Below are positions 45,601 to 56,797 of a stretch of DNA of 64,000 bases, in pieces. This stretch comes from Lates calcarifer (lineage: Eukaryota; Chordata; Actinopteri; Centropomidae). A program made the position numbers and the translations under genes. How positions within the stretch are numbered: position 1 is the stretch's first letter; each line of letters begins with the position of its first letter. The stretch is taken from assembly GCF_001640805.2 (NCBI RefSeq), contig NC_066852.1:4014194-4078193 (forward strand). Direction: 5' to 3'. Under the pieces are notes generated by a model that saw nothing but the letters and a program-made list of their open reading frames with translations, searched no databases and was not told the origin of the DNA.

Positions 45601-48220
45601 CAATCAATCCAATAAAACAATCCATTCTATAACACAAAAGTCAAGCACACATATGCAGCTGATAATAAATACAATAAAGTGTAATAATAAATAAAAGAAT
45701 AATAATTGTAAAAAAAGTTTAGTCTATAAACTAAGTCTATAATGATGATGGGGGTGGGGTGGGGGTGGGTTTCCTTATATGAAACACAGGCAGTGGCAGG
45801 TGTTGCCAGACCCCTTTACTGGGGCACACGTGCCAGTATAAATGAGCTGTGTCCCAGTATAAATGCCACAATTGATTTTCAACAACAATCAATGTTTTCA
45901 TTGCATTAATTCAGGTAATTACATACAACATACTGACGGGAAAAGAATAGATGTTTCTCTACTCTAGCAAGAGTGTTGACTCCAAATAGAAGCTATAGCC
46001 TATGCATGAAGCAGAGACAGAGAAGCAGTAAGGAGAGAGAGGAAGGTAAGGTCTGGCTGTAATTTGTGATAAATTATTAGCAAGTCTGTTAAAACTTAAT
46101 GCCAAAAATATACATTTGTGCTGTGTGATTTTGATATTGCAGAAATGAGTGACTGATACTGGATTTAATCATTTACATGACATGCTTACAGAGGTATACT
46201 GTTATTATTTGACAAGCAGGGTCAGCTAGTCTTTGGTTACAGTACAGTATTATTTTTCCAAAAGTAAGAAGGTTTCAGGGAGCTGATTTCAAATAATAGT
46301 AAAAGTCAGTAATTAGTCATTACATATTGTTTAACATGATCATGTATGGTCATTAAAACATTATACAGTCGACAAGTTGAACATTAATGATAATGATTCA
46401 CTCAAAGTTCCTGCACTAACATGTTACTTGGCAACAAAGCTCAGGTCAAACATGTTTTAATTACAGTCAAGCAGGTGCAAATTTAAAATAAATGAAAGTT
46501 ATTGTTTTCTCTGTGTTGCTACATTAAGTTATTGAATGAATTTTATGCCCAACTTGTCTCTCTTCATCCACATAATGTCCTCATTTGGGACTTCTCTCAA
46601 ATGCAGGAAACGCTCCAAATCATCCTCCATGACTCTCTTTTTACCAAAGGTGAACCGGGCTCTGACACAACTAAACAACACCGGTCTACACCGCTTCGTC
46701 CTTTTTTTTCCCCACCACACATTGCGAGAGCTCGCAAAAGCCAGAAGTCACCTTCTATGAGGAGAAATCTGAGAATGACTGAGGTAATTCACTGATCTCC
46801 AACAGGGTTCAGGGAGATTCCTCCAAATTCAATTATATTTGTGAAGAATTACCATGCAGTCTAACACAGGAAGCAAAGTGTCACTCTTACAGATGTAACT
46901 GCTGGTGGATTGGATTGTTCTGATAAATATCACACAATAGTGCTTGTCAAAGTGTAGCGTAAAATGCCATAGAAAGCTGGTGTAATTAGGACACTGAAAA
47001 ATTACTCAGACAGCACAGTAGACAACTTGAGCCGTACCCCACCACCTCCACATCCTTTGTTTTCTCCTGCTGCTGTGCTCCTGGATTGGCACATTATAAC
47101 AAGCCAACTTTGAGCTTGTGGGACGTGGTGAGCTGGTCTTTATCTCGGGGAAACAGATGCAAACAGTGGTATCCTGAGGGGGTTTATGGATAGGTATGTG
47201 GGTGTTTGTAGAAGGTCTCTTTTACTTTGAGCTTTCTATGTACAAATGATCCTAATACCTGTCCTTTGTATCCTCTATAGGCTTCTGTTACAAATCTGTT
47301 TAAACATGGAAATAACAGTTTCATCTCATGGAAGAACAAGGCTGTTCAGTGGTCTTAGAATCTGCTCTGTCTGTTCTAATCAAACAAAATGTCATTGTCA
47401 TAACCTTGTATCTTAATCTTCCCTAAAAGATGATGCTGTCCATTGTCTTTTCACTGAAACTTGAAAACATGCAATAACTAATGAGTTATTCAATGTGAGC
47501 AGAGCTAGAAATGATTTTAGTCCTGGTTCTTCATTTAAAAAGTCAGAGGTTAGAGTCAAACTGGTAACATTCATTTAACTGTCAGACTTTGTAATCATAG
47601 ATGCCACATAAGAAAATATTTAAAACATCTCTTTTTGGTTTCTGGATTTAAAGGGGTCCTGACATACAGACTGCAGACAAACATTGACATAGTTACAGTT
47701 ACAGAGTTTTTTTTTATGCTCATTTTGGAGACATCCCCACTTGCATTAGTGAAGCTCCAGTTTAAGCCTTGAGCATGGAACAGGCTTATTCTAACCCACT
47801 TCTTCATGGATTAGTTACTGCATAGAGATTTAATTGAATTTCATACTAGTCATAGAGAAGCCACTAAACTCCAAATGGATCCTATTCTCTGTGCTCCGCC
47901 ACCCTCACAGCTGGAAATACCAGCAACCAGCCCGTGGCTGCACTATTTAAAGCAGCTGCTTCCTGCATTCGTACAGTGAAGCGAGTGTTCACCTGAACTT
48001 GGCTCATTTAGCAGAGGGTGCTGGTCAATACTGTGCTCAACTTTAGTCCTGTCTTTGACGTCATCTTCTCAGGGGCCTGATGGGACTCACAGACAGTGCT
48101 TTTATTTTAATTAGACTCATCAGTTTTCTGTTGCCATGGCTACGACCAGGTGTCTGAGTATGATTTCATTACCTCAATAATCTTCTCGTGGTATTTTTCT
48201 TTCCATCACTATGACCTAAA
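45601..48220. other. Unassigned spacer with G-rich tract
   Basis: A G-tract cluster lies at 45750-45769. A minus-strand frame at 46529-46720 shows no firm match. No other element recognised. Confidence 0.4.
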
Positions 48221-48350
48221 GAATAGAATAGAATAGAATATTACCATGTTACCTGCACACCACACACAGGCAGTATGTAAGTATGCTCTCCACAGAGGAG
48301 CAGTAGAAGGCCAGCAGCAGCTTCTTCTACAGCTTCTTCTTCTTAAAACC

Positions 48351-48554
48351 TCACAGAAGGTGCAGCCGCTGCTGTGCCTTCTTCACCATGGCTCTGATGT
48401 TTGTGGTCCAGGAGAGATCAGCTGAGATGTGGGTGCCCAGGAACTTGAAGGAGGTGACCATCTCCACACAGGGGCGGGGTCTTATGAGTTCTTTTGTTTT
48501 TTTGGTGTTCAGAATCAGGTTGTGTTCTGAACACCAGGTAGACAACTTCTCCAC
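48351..48554 (-). pseudogene. Rex1/CR1-type RT C-terminal piece
   Basis: A 67-residue frame, 'MEKLSTWCSEHNLILNTKKT', 'KELI', 'MVTSFKFLGTHISADLSW', 'KKAQQRLHLL'. This is the region just after the FADD box in CR1/Rex1-type RT ('W...N.L.LN..KTKE' and 'FKFLGV.I..DLSW'). It continues from the deleted RT above; downstream, 'AFYCSSVESILTY' at about 48315-48275 is in another frame. Together with 48630-49217 it shows that only the FADD segment and small bits are missing from the RT. Confidence 0.82.
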
Positions 48555-48629
48555 TTCGTCCCTGTAGGGAGTCTCATCTCCATGTGAGATGAGCCTAATG
48601 GCGGTGGTGGTGTTATCCGAGAACTTTGT

Positions 48630-49217
48630 TCAGGGCACACAGCCCTGCAGAGAACCTGTGCTGAGTGTGTGGGTGGAGGAGAGATGAGGGCTAAGTCTGA
48701 CAAACTGGTTTGTAAGAAAGTCTTTTATCCAGGCACAATTAGGGAAGGGGATTTGTAGATCTGACAGTTTGTTGATTAATACAGTGATGGTGTTAAATGC
48801 AGAGCTATAGTCCACAAATAGCATCCTCACATAGCTCCTCCTCTGCTCCAGGTGGTTCAGGACTGTGTGAAGAGCTATGGCAATGGCGTCCTCAGCTGAT
48901 CGATTCGCTCTGTAAGCAAACTGGTGGGAGTCAAAAGATGGAGGGAGGCAGTCTCTGATGTACTTTAAGACCAGCCTCTCAAGGCGCTTCATGACTACAG
49001 ACGTGAGGGGTCTGTAATCACTGAGGCAGTTACTGGCAGGTTTTTGGGGAATGGGAATGAAGGCAGATTTCAGGCATGGAGGGACAGTGGCACATGCCAA
49101 GGAGAGGTTGAACAGCTTGGTGAAGATACCTGTCAGCTGGTCAGCACATGCTTTAATTACTATGCCCAGAACGCCGTCAGGTCCGGCAGCTTTCCTGGGA
49201 TTCACTGCCCTCAGCAT
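48630..49217 (-). pseudogene. Rex1/CR1-type reverse transcriptase
   Basis: A 195-residue frame carries the N-terminal two thirds of the RT: 'NPRKAAGPDGVLG' (residues 5-17), 'FIPIPQKPASNCLSDYRPLT' (53-72), 'KRLERLVLKYI' (77-87), 'FDSHQFAYRANRSAEDAIAI' (94-113) and 'MLFVDYSSAFNTI' (132-144) with the first catalytic Asp. It ends at 'TGSLQGCVP' (187-195), where family members continue 'LSPLLYSLYT...FADDTT'. Here a stop follows and sequence resumes as 'SDNTTAIRL'. The segment with the catalytic FADD box is therefore missing, deleted at about 48625. The first Met is internal to the original frame. Confidence 0.85.
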
Positions 49218-49695
49218 CCTTCATGCTCCTGAGGGAAGAGTGTAGAAGAAGAGTGTAGGGAAGAGTTAGAGAGGGGCAATGTGTGCTTGTGGCTGTCAGT
49301 CTCAAAATGGGTGAAGAAGCTGTTCAGCTCTTCTGCCAGCATGTTGCTGCCACTGGTGGTTGATGGGCTGTGGCCTTTACAGTGGATGATGGCCTGGATG
49401 CCCTTCTACATCTACCGTAGGTTGTTGTTGGTGAGGTGGCCCTCAGTCTTCCTTCTATAGCTCTCCTTGGCCTGCTGAATGCCTCTTGTCAAGTTGGCTC
49501 TTGCAGTGTTGTACTCCAAGCTGTCTCCTGTTCTGAAGGCTAAGTTGCAGGCCTTGATCAGAATCTGAACGTCCCTCATCATTCAGGGTTTCTGGTTTGG
49601 AAAAACCCAGATGTGTTTGTCCACTTTGACATTTTCCACACAGCTCTTGATGTGTGTTTGCCTCCAGATTCTGCTGCTCAAAGACACTCCACTGA

Positions 49696-51056
49696 ATTGA
49701 GGAGTGGAAAATGAGCTGTAAAAAATAATATTTGTAAAGTGTCAAGTAAAACATTTCAACACAAAGAGGAAATCACTGCTTAGAAGAAATATGTTACACT
49801 TATTATTGACAAAGAGCGGATTGAAGTTTTTACTGTTAATATTTGACTGAATGTTGACATCTGTGGAGCTTTTGTGTCAGTTGCAGAGAATCTTTTTTCT
49901 TAAAAATTTACTGTTACTTTTTTCTCACCAAAGGTAATTCCTCCTCCACAGAGTAAGTCTGGTTTGACACTCTATTTTACAACCACCTCTGTGATCATCA
50001 AACACACTGGATGGAGAGCAAGACAGCTTCACTGCTTAGTGATGAATAAGCCTCACTTTGATTTCACTTCAGTCCTGTTCATTTGGTTTCCTCAATCAGC
50101 TTCTTCAGACAACAAAGATGGAAAGACGGCATTTAAGAAGCTGTGCAGCATGGAATGAAAATGGAAGGGTAACTCCCAAATCTACAGGGTTGAAAACACT
50201 GCTTGTCCAGACCTTCTCAGAGTTGGGTGTGTGGGGGCTAAATGAAGGCTAGCTGGCAGAAAGCCACGATGCTGCTTAACCCTTGTTTCACAAGATCTGC
50301 CTGTTACAGAGCTGGCAGCAATATTAGAGGAGCAAAAAATAAGGCAAACTTCAGCATGATGAGTGACATTCACAGAGGGATTCCAGACAGACAGCCTCTG
50401 TGTAGTAGCAGCATAATGTATTATTCAGTCAGATCATGTTTGATACCACAGTACACAACTGCAAACCTACACTGGTTTTCCTGAAGATATCGACACTTCA
50501 GAATTACGGTTCACCACAGTGCTATCATGTATTGGCTAAGAAGGTCTCAGTGTGAGGAAAAGATGAACCTGTGAGGCACCATGTGGGGGTTTTATTTTTC
50601 GAACTGAAATTCATTTGAAGTGCTATGATTGCCTTTCAGCTGAGCTCCAATAGTATAAGTGCTTGCAGCACATTTATTCCTAATCAGCTGTGACTACTGT
50701 GGATTAGCAGGGCAGATCTTGGAATTGAATTTACAGAGAATAATGACATGTGATATGTAATAGAGGGCTGGCTTCTACAATTGACAAGTCTGATGAAAAA
50801 CATTTACTGCTCATTTTACTGCTGTTTGTTCATATTTTCCTCCCAAAAGAATTATAAAAAGTGAATAAAATACAATATAAATAAATACAGTGGAAGATGC
50901 TATTTCAATGCTAAGCTCTTTTCAGCTTGATCCAGGTTGCATGGTATGTCTGATTTTATTGTTATTTTCAGAAGTGTGTGGCAGGTTTAATGCTAAGCCC
51001 TGCCCTCTGCAAAGCTTTCTGATTGATGGTGTCCATGGTTTTGGACTGATTTTGCC
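49696..51056. other. Unassigned spacer
   Basis: No element or gene recognised. Overlapping frames around 49964-50484 have no motifs. Confidence 0.4.
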
Positions 51057-51092
51057 AAATTATAACAGAACTGTTCAGTTCTGTTATAATTT
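51057..51092. repeat. Perfect palindromic hairpin, 17-base arms
   Basis: 'AAATTATAACAGAACTG' (51057-51073) and its exact reverse complement (51076-51092) are separated by only TT. No flanking element is recognised. Recombination or replication template switching could create it. Confidence 0.9.
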
Positions 51093-51969
51093 CTCAGTCT
51101 CAGTCATTCAAGGACTATATACCAAATGCGGTGTTAGCCATTAGGGGTAGTGTGACTGACCCTGTGACATCTGCTGACATGACTTGGCGGGAAGAGCCAA
51201 AGGCTAAGCATGGGCCAACATGTCACCACAGAGTTCTCCAGACAATGCACACATCCACAGTTGAGGGGCAGTGGACAGTAAAGAAGCCTTGGTGGGCCTG
51301 AAGTCACATGGTGGATGGTGGAGTCTCAAAGGATCCAGAGGAGTCCCCAAGTGAGATGGTCAGATGTGGTAGTGTTCAGATCAGCAGGTAAGTATTACAT
51401 GGTATGCTTATTTATTCATTTATTTATTATTTCTTTTTCTTTGTGGGAGAATCAAACACTTGAACATATTTTATAACTATTTGACTCTAGTTTTAAGTTT
51501 TTGTATCCATAGACCCTCTTGTATCCTTTGATGGCCCTCTGTCCACAATCTGTTCATTTGGAGTGAACAGTGATAGAATGATGTTGGACCAGGTGAGTCT
51601 GAAAATGTTGCAACGGTGGGGTGTTCAGTTTGCCCTCCCCAGTACCACAGAGGTGCTGTTTCAGTCTGTTTATAGGGTTTTATCCTGTTTTGCTTATCTA
51701 GAAGAGGTTACATGACAAACTAGATCTTGACCTGAGAGGGAAATATTATCTATACCTGGGGCACCAGCTCCACCATGTGGCTTAAATTGGAACTTCCTAG
51801 GTTTAAAGGCCCAGTGTTTGTCACTGACATCTTTAGTTTCCTGTCTAACAGACTTTGGCCCTGACCAATGCATCTTTTAAATTTTTGTTTTTTCTCAGGC
51901 CTGCGGTTGTTCTGTATTTGAGGAGCCTGTCATGGTGGGTCATTACTTCTTCAAAGTTATTGATTCTGA
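51093..51969. other. Unassigned spacer
   Basis: A consensus splice-donor-like 'CAGGTAAGTA' at about 51385-51394 follows sequence with no supporting frame. No element recognised. Confidence 0.35.
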
Positions 51970-52341
51970 TTCTGTATGTAAACAGAAACAAGTTGCAGCC
52001 TTATTAAAAAAAACATTTTAAAATGTCCTCATAAATCTACAGTCAGTATCCCATAATAACAAAGTGAAGTTGTAGAAACATCTCAAAGATGAGCCAAAGA
52101 AATGGGAGGCACCTGACCCAAATTTTGAGTGTCATAGTAAAGGCTCTGAATAGTTATGTCAATGTGATATTTCAGTTTTTCCTTTTTAAAATTCATTTTG
52201 AAACATTTCTAACATTCTGTTTTGCTTTGTCATCATAGGGTATTGAGTGCAGATGTGTTTTATTTATTTTAGTATAAGGCTGCAACTTAACAAAATGTGA
52301 AAAAAGCAAAGGGGTATGAATACTTTCCAAATGCTTTGTAG
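51970..52341 (+). mobile_element. Tc1-like deletion derivative (MITE-like)
   Basis: The left part 'GCAGCCTTATTAAAA' with 'CAGTATCCCATAATAACAAA' corresponds to one end region of a common fish Tc1-like family. The right part, 'GTAGAAACATCTCAAAGATG', 'GGCTCTGAATAGTTATG', 'GGGTATTGAGTGCAG', 'AAGGCTGCAACTTAACAAAA' and 'ATGAATACTTTCCAAATGC', is its other end. The transposase region is absent, and the outermost left terminus is eroded. Non-autonomous. Confidence 0.7.
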
Positions 52342-52379
52342 ATGGAAGAGAGATTTTTTAATTCTAAAAATACTTCATC

Positions 52380-53650
52380 AGGGAGCGCCAGCTCCACTGC
52401 ATCTACTAGCTGCTTCCAAGATATGATCCTTGACCTACACAGCACCCCATTAGCCCAGGCCAGCACTGCAGCTCACATCCAGTCTGACCCTGCAGATTAA
52501 AGGCTCCATCCACAACCAGTGCAGAGTGACTCTTCTGAGAGTTTTTCCAATTAAAAAGAGAACAGGATTTAGAGACACCCTGATAAAAAGAGTCAGCCCA
52601 CCTAGGTGGCTGCTTAAAAACAGAGCAGCATCCAGTCCCAGCTTACCTCTCAGGTTACAGGAGGCCAAACTCCTCCACACCTTTCAGAAACCTCTGGATA
52701 AACTGTAACCTGAATGTGGCTGTTCTACAGACCAGGTGGACCAGGCCCTGGCCCCCTCAGCTCTGCATAAAATCAGAACCAAAGAAGTTCACAATTTTTT
52801 CTGGGATCTGTAACAACAGACCTGATGGAGGATCCAGACAGGCCAGTCAGTGCCACAGCAGAGAAGCTACCAGCTTATTTAAAATGAGACCAGTGCTGAA
52901 CCCAAACCTCTCTAGTGTCTTCCAGAGGAAGCAGTGTTCAACACGGTCAAATGCTTTTTCTTGATCTAATGAGATCAGTCCAGTTTTTACAGCCAATGAA
53001 CTTGAGGACTCCAAACTGTCCCGAGGTCCTGAGGTAGATGTTATCTACCATAGAGCTGCCGGGCACACAGTATATCTGGTCCAGGTGGATGACCTGCTCC
53101 ATAGCTCCTCTCAGACAGATGGCCAAGGCCTTGGAGAAGATTTTGTAGTCGGTGCAGGGGACAGACACGGGGCACCAGTTATTAAGTTTTGGCAGGAGAG
53201 TGATGATGGCTTGTTAAAGACATCCAACAGGTCCTCTGATAAAATGTTACAGAAAGTCTTCTAAAACTCCACAGTGAGGCCATCGATGCCCGGGGCTTTC
53301 TGACCCTGCATGCTCTGTAGGGTGGTTTGCAGTTCTTGAACAGGGAGTGCTCTAACTGGGAGTTGTCCACTGTAGAACTCCTCCCGCAGCTCCTCATTCC
53401 CTTGGTACTCAGCCCGGAAGAGTGAGGAGTAAAAATCCACAGCCTAGCTCAGCCCCTGTGCCTGACAGCAGAGAGTGGATCAGCCTCCTCCGTGTGTGTG
53501 TCCTCTTCAAGCCAAAGAAGAGGCTAGTTCAGTGTCCAGATCTCTCACAGATCTGGTGAGGTCACATGTGACACTGAGATTGTGCTGCTGACAGAGAAGC
53601 TTAATCTGGGTTTTTCCACCGCCCCACCACTCCCTGACAGGCACGATTAC
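52380..53650 (-). mobile_element. Tx1/L1-type LINE, copy A
   Basis: On the minus strand it carries, from the right, 'QKAPGIDGLTVEF' with 'ILSEDLLDVFN' (about 53300-53210), 'VPCTDYKIFSKALA' and 'HLDQIYCVPGSSMVDNIYL' (53160-53030), 'GLIS'-like and 'RSRKSI' blocks, then C-terminal sequence to about 52380 read through many frame changes. 'DQ.YCVPGR.M.DN' is a Tx1/L1-type RT signature. No YADD box and no 3' tail found. Both termini are uncertain. Confidence 0.7.
52947..53168 (-). pseudogene. Tx1/L1-type reverse transcriptase fragment
   Basis: A 73-residue frame: 'VPCTDYKIFSKALAICLRGA', 'MEQVIHLDQIYCVPGSSMVD', 'NIYLRTSG', ending 'KNWTDLIRSRKSI'. It covers RT blocks 2 to 3. The expected 'SLDQEKAFDRV' catalytic block would follow but is replaced by out-of-frame 'DLIRSRKSI' (in another frame it reads 'ISLDQEKAFD'). 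So a frameshift, not loss of sequence, hides the first catalytic Asp. The Met at the start is internal. Confidence 0.75.
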
Positions 53651-54769
53651 AATCTAAAAGCTCATCCTCGGTACAAATAAAGTTTGTGTGTGCATTAGCG
53701 TGTGTATAAAACGGACATGTTCTGCAATGCAAGCAGAGAGGTGTGCCATAATGGCCAGAGCATCGTATTTCACCGAAGAGGAGTGAAGCAAATCTAATAC
53801 TATAGAGGCTAAATCTAACACTGTAGCTGCCAACAAAGCCAGGGAGGCTTGTTTATTTGATTGAGCAAGACAAGTTAAAGGCTTTGTGAGTGTAGCTTGA
53901 ATTTTGGAGTTTGCTGTTTTGAGAAAAGGAGAGTAAATTTCACAAAATGTGTTTTGGCAATTCAGAAAAACTGTAATTCATTTTCAAAAACCGCTGGATT
54001 ACTTTAGTTAGACGGTTAAGCAACAGTAAATAGAAAGCATGAGCATGAAACTAAAGGCCAGTGGTCCAATAAATGTCTGTGAAGGAAGTCCAAAAAGGCA
54101 AGAAAACAGAAAACTGTCTTAATGACAAGAATGTACAGAAATATGGTATTAGGGAGAGAAGTTTGCAGATGGGATGTGGCATCCAGGCCGAATGTTAGCC
54201 TTGATCTGTATAACTTTGTCTGTGTATTTATCATTTCAGAATGGCCCTGAGGAATTTCCAGACACTGGCTGGATTCCAGACACCGTCACCGTGTCTTTTA
54301 AGCCACTACCTCAGCAGTAAGGGAGCAGAGCAGGGTGTTATCTTGGACTTTTCAGAAAAACAGTGGTGGTGGCAGTGACTGGTGACAGCTCTGTGTCTAA
54401 ATGTACACATTTTGAGGAGTTAGCCTGTAAAGTAAAGGAGGGCCACTCTTACATTATTGTTACACTCTGACGAGTGACTCTCCTCCGTACGTCATCAGTG
54501 TCTCACAGTCAACCTTGTCATTGAGCATCCAGGCATCTGCACACTTTTGACAGAGGATGGCGACATGGTCAAAGTTGAAGATGGTTTATGGGAGCCATTT
54601 GATGCCAAACTTGAAACTGGCTATGTATAACTATAAGAGTTACAACAAAAGGGAGAAAGGTAAGTCAGATTACAGCTGGGAAGGACGAGTGAAGATGCCC
54701 CGACTCTCCTTGTTTTTGTTGTTAGTTAGTTGTTGTTGTGATTATGTTGTGATTTAGTTATTTAAAGCA
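53651..54769. other. Unassigned spacer
   Basis: Contains an acceptor-like 'TTATCATTTCAG' at 54229-54240 followed by a 26-codon frame ending TAA ('NGPEEFPDTGWIPDTVTVSF' and onward). Too short to call an exon. Nothing else recognised. Confidence 0.3.
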
Positions 54770-55097
54770 TGTTTTTAAACCTGTATATGAAACTTGAGCT
54801 GAACCCAGACTGATCAAAAGCCTGTTCCTGGTCCATAGACATCAGACCAGTACCTACAGCCAATGAACCAGAGACCACCAAAACACCCTGAATCACAGTG
54901 ATGTTATCACTAATTAACCTGCCTGGCACACAGTAAGTCTGGTCCAGATGGATGGCTGAGCTCATCACATCCCTCAGTCTAGAGGCCAGGACATTGGAGA
55001 GGATCTTATAGTCAGAGCAAAGCACTCTCCAGTTTTTCAACTCCTGCAGGTCTCTCCTCACCCACCACAGGCCAGAAAACCTTATAAAAGTCCACAA
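54762..55097 (-). pseudogene. Tx1/L1-type reverse transcriptase fragment
   Basis: A 111-residue frame. 'LKNWRVLCSDYKILSNVLAS' (residues 20-39), 'HLDQTYCVPGRLISDNITVI' (49-68) and 'GLMSMDQEQAFDQSGFSSSF' (84-103) include the first catalytic Asp ('AFD'). The region before residue 18 is read from another frame of the same element. The RT stops well before the YADD box. The fragment is colinear with copy A but somewhat better preserved. Confidence 0.78.
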
Positions 55098-55320
55098 ATA
55101 GCCCGTCTACGCCTGGAGCCTTCTTGTTCTCCAGACCTTTAAGAGCAGTGTGCAGTTCCTCCAAGGACCTCGAGTTTCATCTTCAACAACAGAAAGTTGT
55201 GGCAGAGCTCCTTGTGCTGTAACACTAAGCAGGCTGACTCAAGCAACTTTTTAGACGTTAAGCCTCCTCTGATTTCCAGTAGAAGCTACCAAATTTCAAA
55301 TCTACAATTTCTGTCTCCAG
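54770..55320 (-). mobile_element. Tx1/L1-type LINE, copy B
   Basis: On the minus strand: 'EELHTALKGLENKKAPGVDG' with 'LFVDFYKVFWPVV' (about 55170-55080), then 'ELKNWRVLCSDYKILSNVLA', 'IHLDQTYCVPGRLISDNITV' and 'MSMDQEQAFD'. Same family as copy A and same strand. Between 'VFWPVVG' and 'ELKNWR' family members carry more residues, so a deletion at about 55050-55065 is inferred. Confidence 0.72.
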
Positions 55321-55903
55321 TGCTTTCATAGACCAGGTAATGTCCCTAGTGACATAATATAATGTAGACACAATTGTTTTATTTGACATTTGCCAAAATC
55401 CCACCACCTGTAAGTACTGACAGTCATGTTCAAATGTTCTACTGCCCTTTAGTCAGCAAGCACATCACATCACATCACAACAATATTATACTACAACTGG
55501 TATTCAGAATTTCTTCACAAAACTTTCATGTCCTCAGTGTTGTAAATGTATGTTAGTGCTATCTAGATGCTATGACAGTAGAGGGGCCAGAGGTCCATGA
55601 TCTATATCCAGTAATGTCAGATTTGTTTTGTCCATTTCCTTCTCCTGTTGTTCAGGAAAAGGTGGGGTTTCCATGCTTGTGGAAGGAGAAGGTTGCAGCT
55701 GAGCCTCCTGGCCAGCAGAGGGCAATACCCCTTGGCTGGGAGTGGAGGGGAGAAGGGGAGGAAGTTGCAGTTGATCCCCCTTCCCAGCAGAGGGGAGTGT
55801 CGCCCAGGAGAGAGCCAACAAATCCAGCAACTCAGACACACCAGATTATTGAGAAGTTGATTTGAATAAATGATGCTTTTGCTGAGTGTGTGTTTGTTGA
55901 GAA
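55321..55903. other. Unassigned spacer with internal near-repeat
   Basis: Between 55700 and 55810 a 'CCCAGCAGAGGG' phrase recurs about 85 bases apart, giving similar frames on both strands at 55570-55865. No gene supported. Confidence 0.35.
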
Positions 55904-56797
55904 AAAACTACAACATTTCACAAAACACTACATTTCAGAAAACACAACAACATTCCAGAAAAAACAACATTTCACAAAATGGAAAGGGTAGGGACAATAG
56001 CTCTTCTTTGTGATTGGACAGAATCCCTGTCAGTTCAGAGTTTATCCAGTGATGTGTTCACAATCGGTGGGTGATAGAATTGATAGAAGTGAAACGATCG
56101 TCAGAATGATCACAGAGGAAAAAAATTAGTGTATAGGCTATACAGTGAGGGTACGTTTTATTACGTTCCTATGTTTTGATTAATTTGTGCACACAAGTTT
56201 ATAGTCTATACACTGGCTTTCTCACACTTTATCTGTGTGTCTATAACTCGCTAAACTGCTGCAGCTGGAGAGAGAGAGAGAGAGGGCATGTGCATGGGAA
56301 ACTGGCCTTCATATTATGTTCTGTTAACTAATTGACATAATATAAATATAACCTAAGCCCAACAGGTTGTTGCAGCCATGACGCTTAATTGTGTGTGTTG
56401 CTCGTGTTGTAGCTCGCACACAGCTTTGTAACATGTGATGCGGATGTGACACTAGTTTTTAATGTTCAAAACTGTCAGCTGAAACTGTCAGACTATACTT
56501 CATCGTAAGACATGAAGCATCACCTTTCACTGCTTCACAACGCCCAGCGCATGAGTGCTGAAGGCCAGTTTTTCCTGTATGTCTCGCTCTCTCTGTGGTG
56601 GTGTTGCCCAGTTTCCAGACTGATTTACACTCTCATTATTAATGACTAATAAATGGCTATATAATTAATGTAGTTACTGCAACTCGTGCTGCCTTGTTAG
56701 CTAATAATCAACTTAACATTGATATTATAAGCAGCCTGGGTGCTGCGCACTACATGCTTCGGGGAGAAAGCCGTCCAAATGTTGTAGTGTTTTGTGA
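55904..56797. mobile_element. Candidate DNA transposon with inverted ends
   Basis: 'TCACAAAACACTACA' at 55918-55932 has its exact reverse complement at 56783-56797. The left end also has three to four tandem variants of 'ACAACATTTCACAAAA' between 55908 and 55980; the right end repeats the motif once more ('AAATGTTGT'). Interior has no transposase. Looks like a non-autonomous element of unknown superfamily. Target-site duplication not established. Confidence 0.4.

Larger units (their letters stand above)
48221..49695 (-). mobile_element. Rex1/CR1-type LINE, 5'-truncated long copy
   Basis: On the minus strand the copy runs from sequence ahead of the reverse transcriptase (about 49695, 'LIKACNLAFRTGDSLEYNTA') through RT and its C-terminal part. 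It ends in short ATTCT-type repeats at 48240-48221. The coding region has stops (for example TGA in 'NQKP*M' at about 49583) and an internal deletion inside RT. This is the longest member of its family in the window. Confidence 0.82.

Noticed and set aside
46529..46720. 63-residue minus frame with charged helical look
   Set aside because: Vague resemblance to short conserved modules in fish transposon-associated proteins, but no clear motif and no adjoining frame.
48130..48143. X-box-like RFX site 'GTTGCCATGGCTAC'
   Set aside because: Matches the left half and centre but not the last half-site; no promoter or gene nearby to support it.
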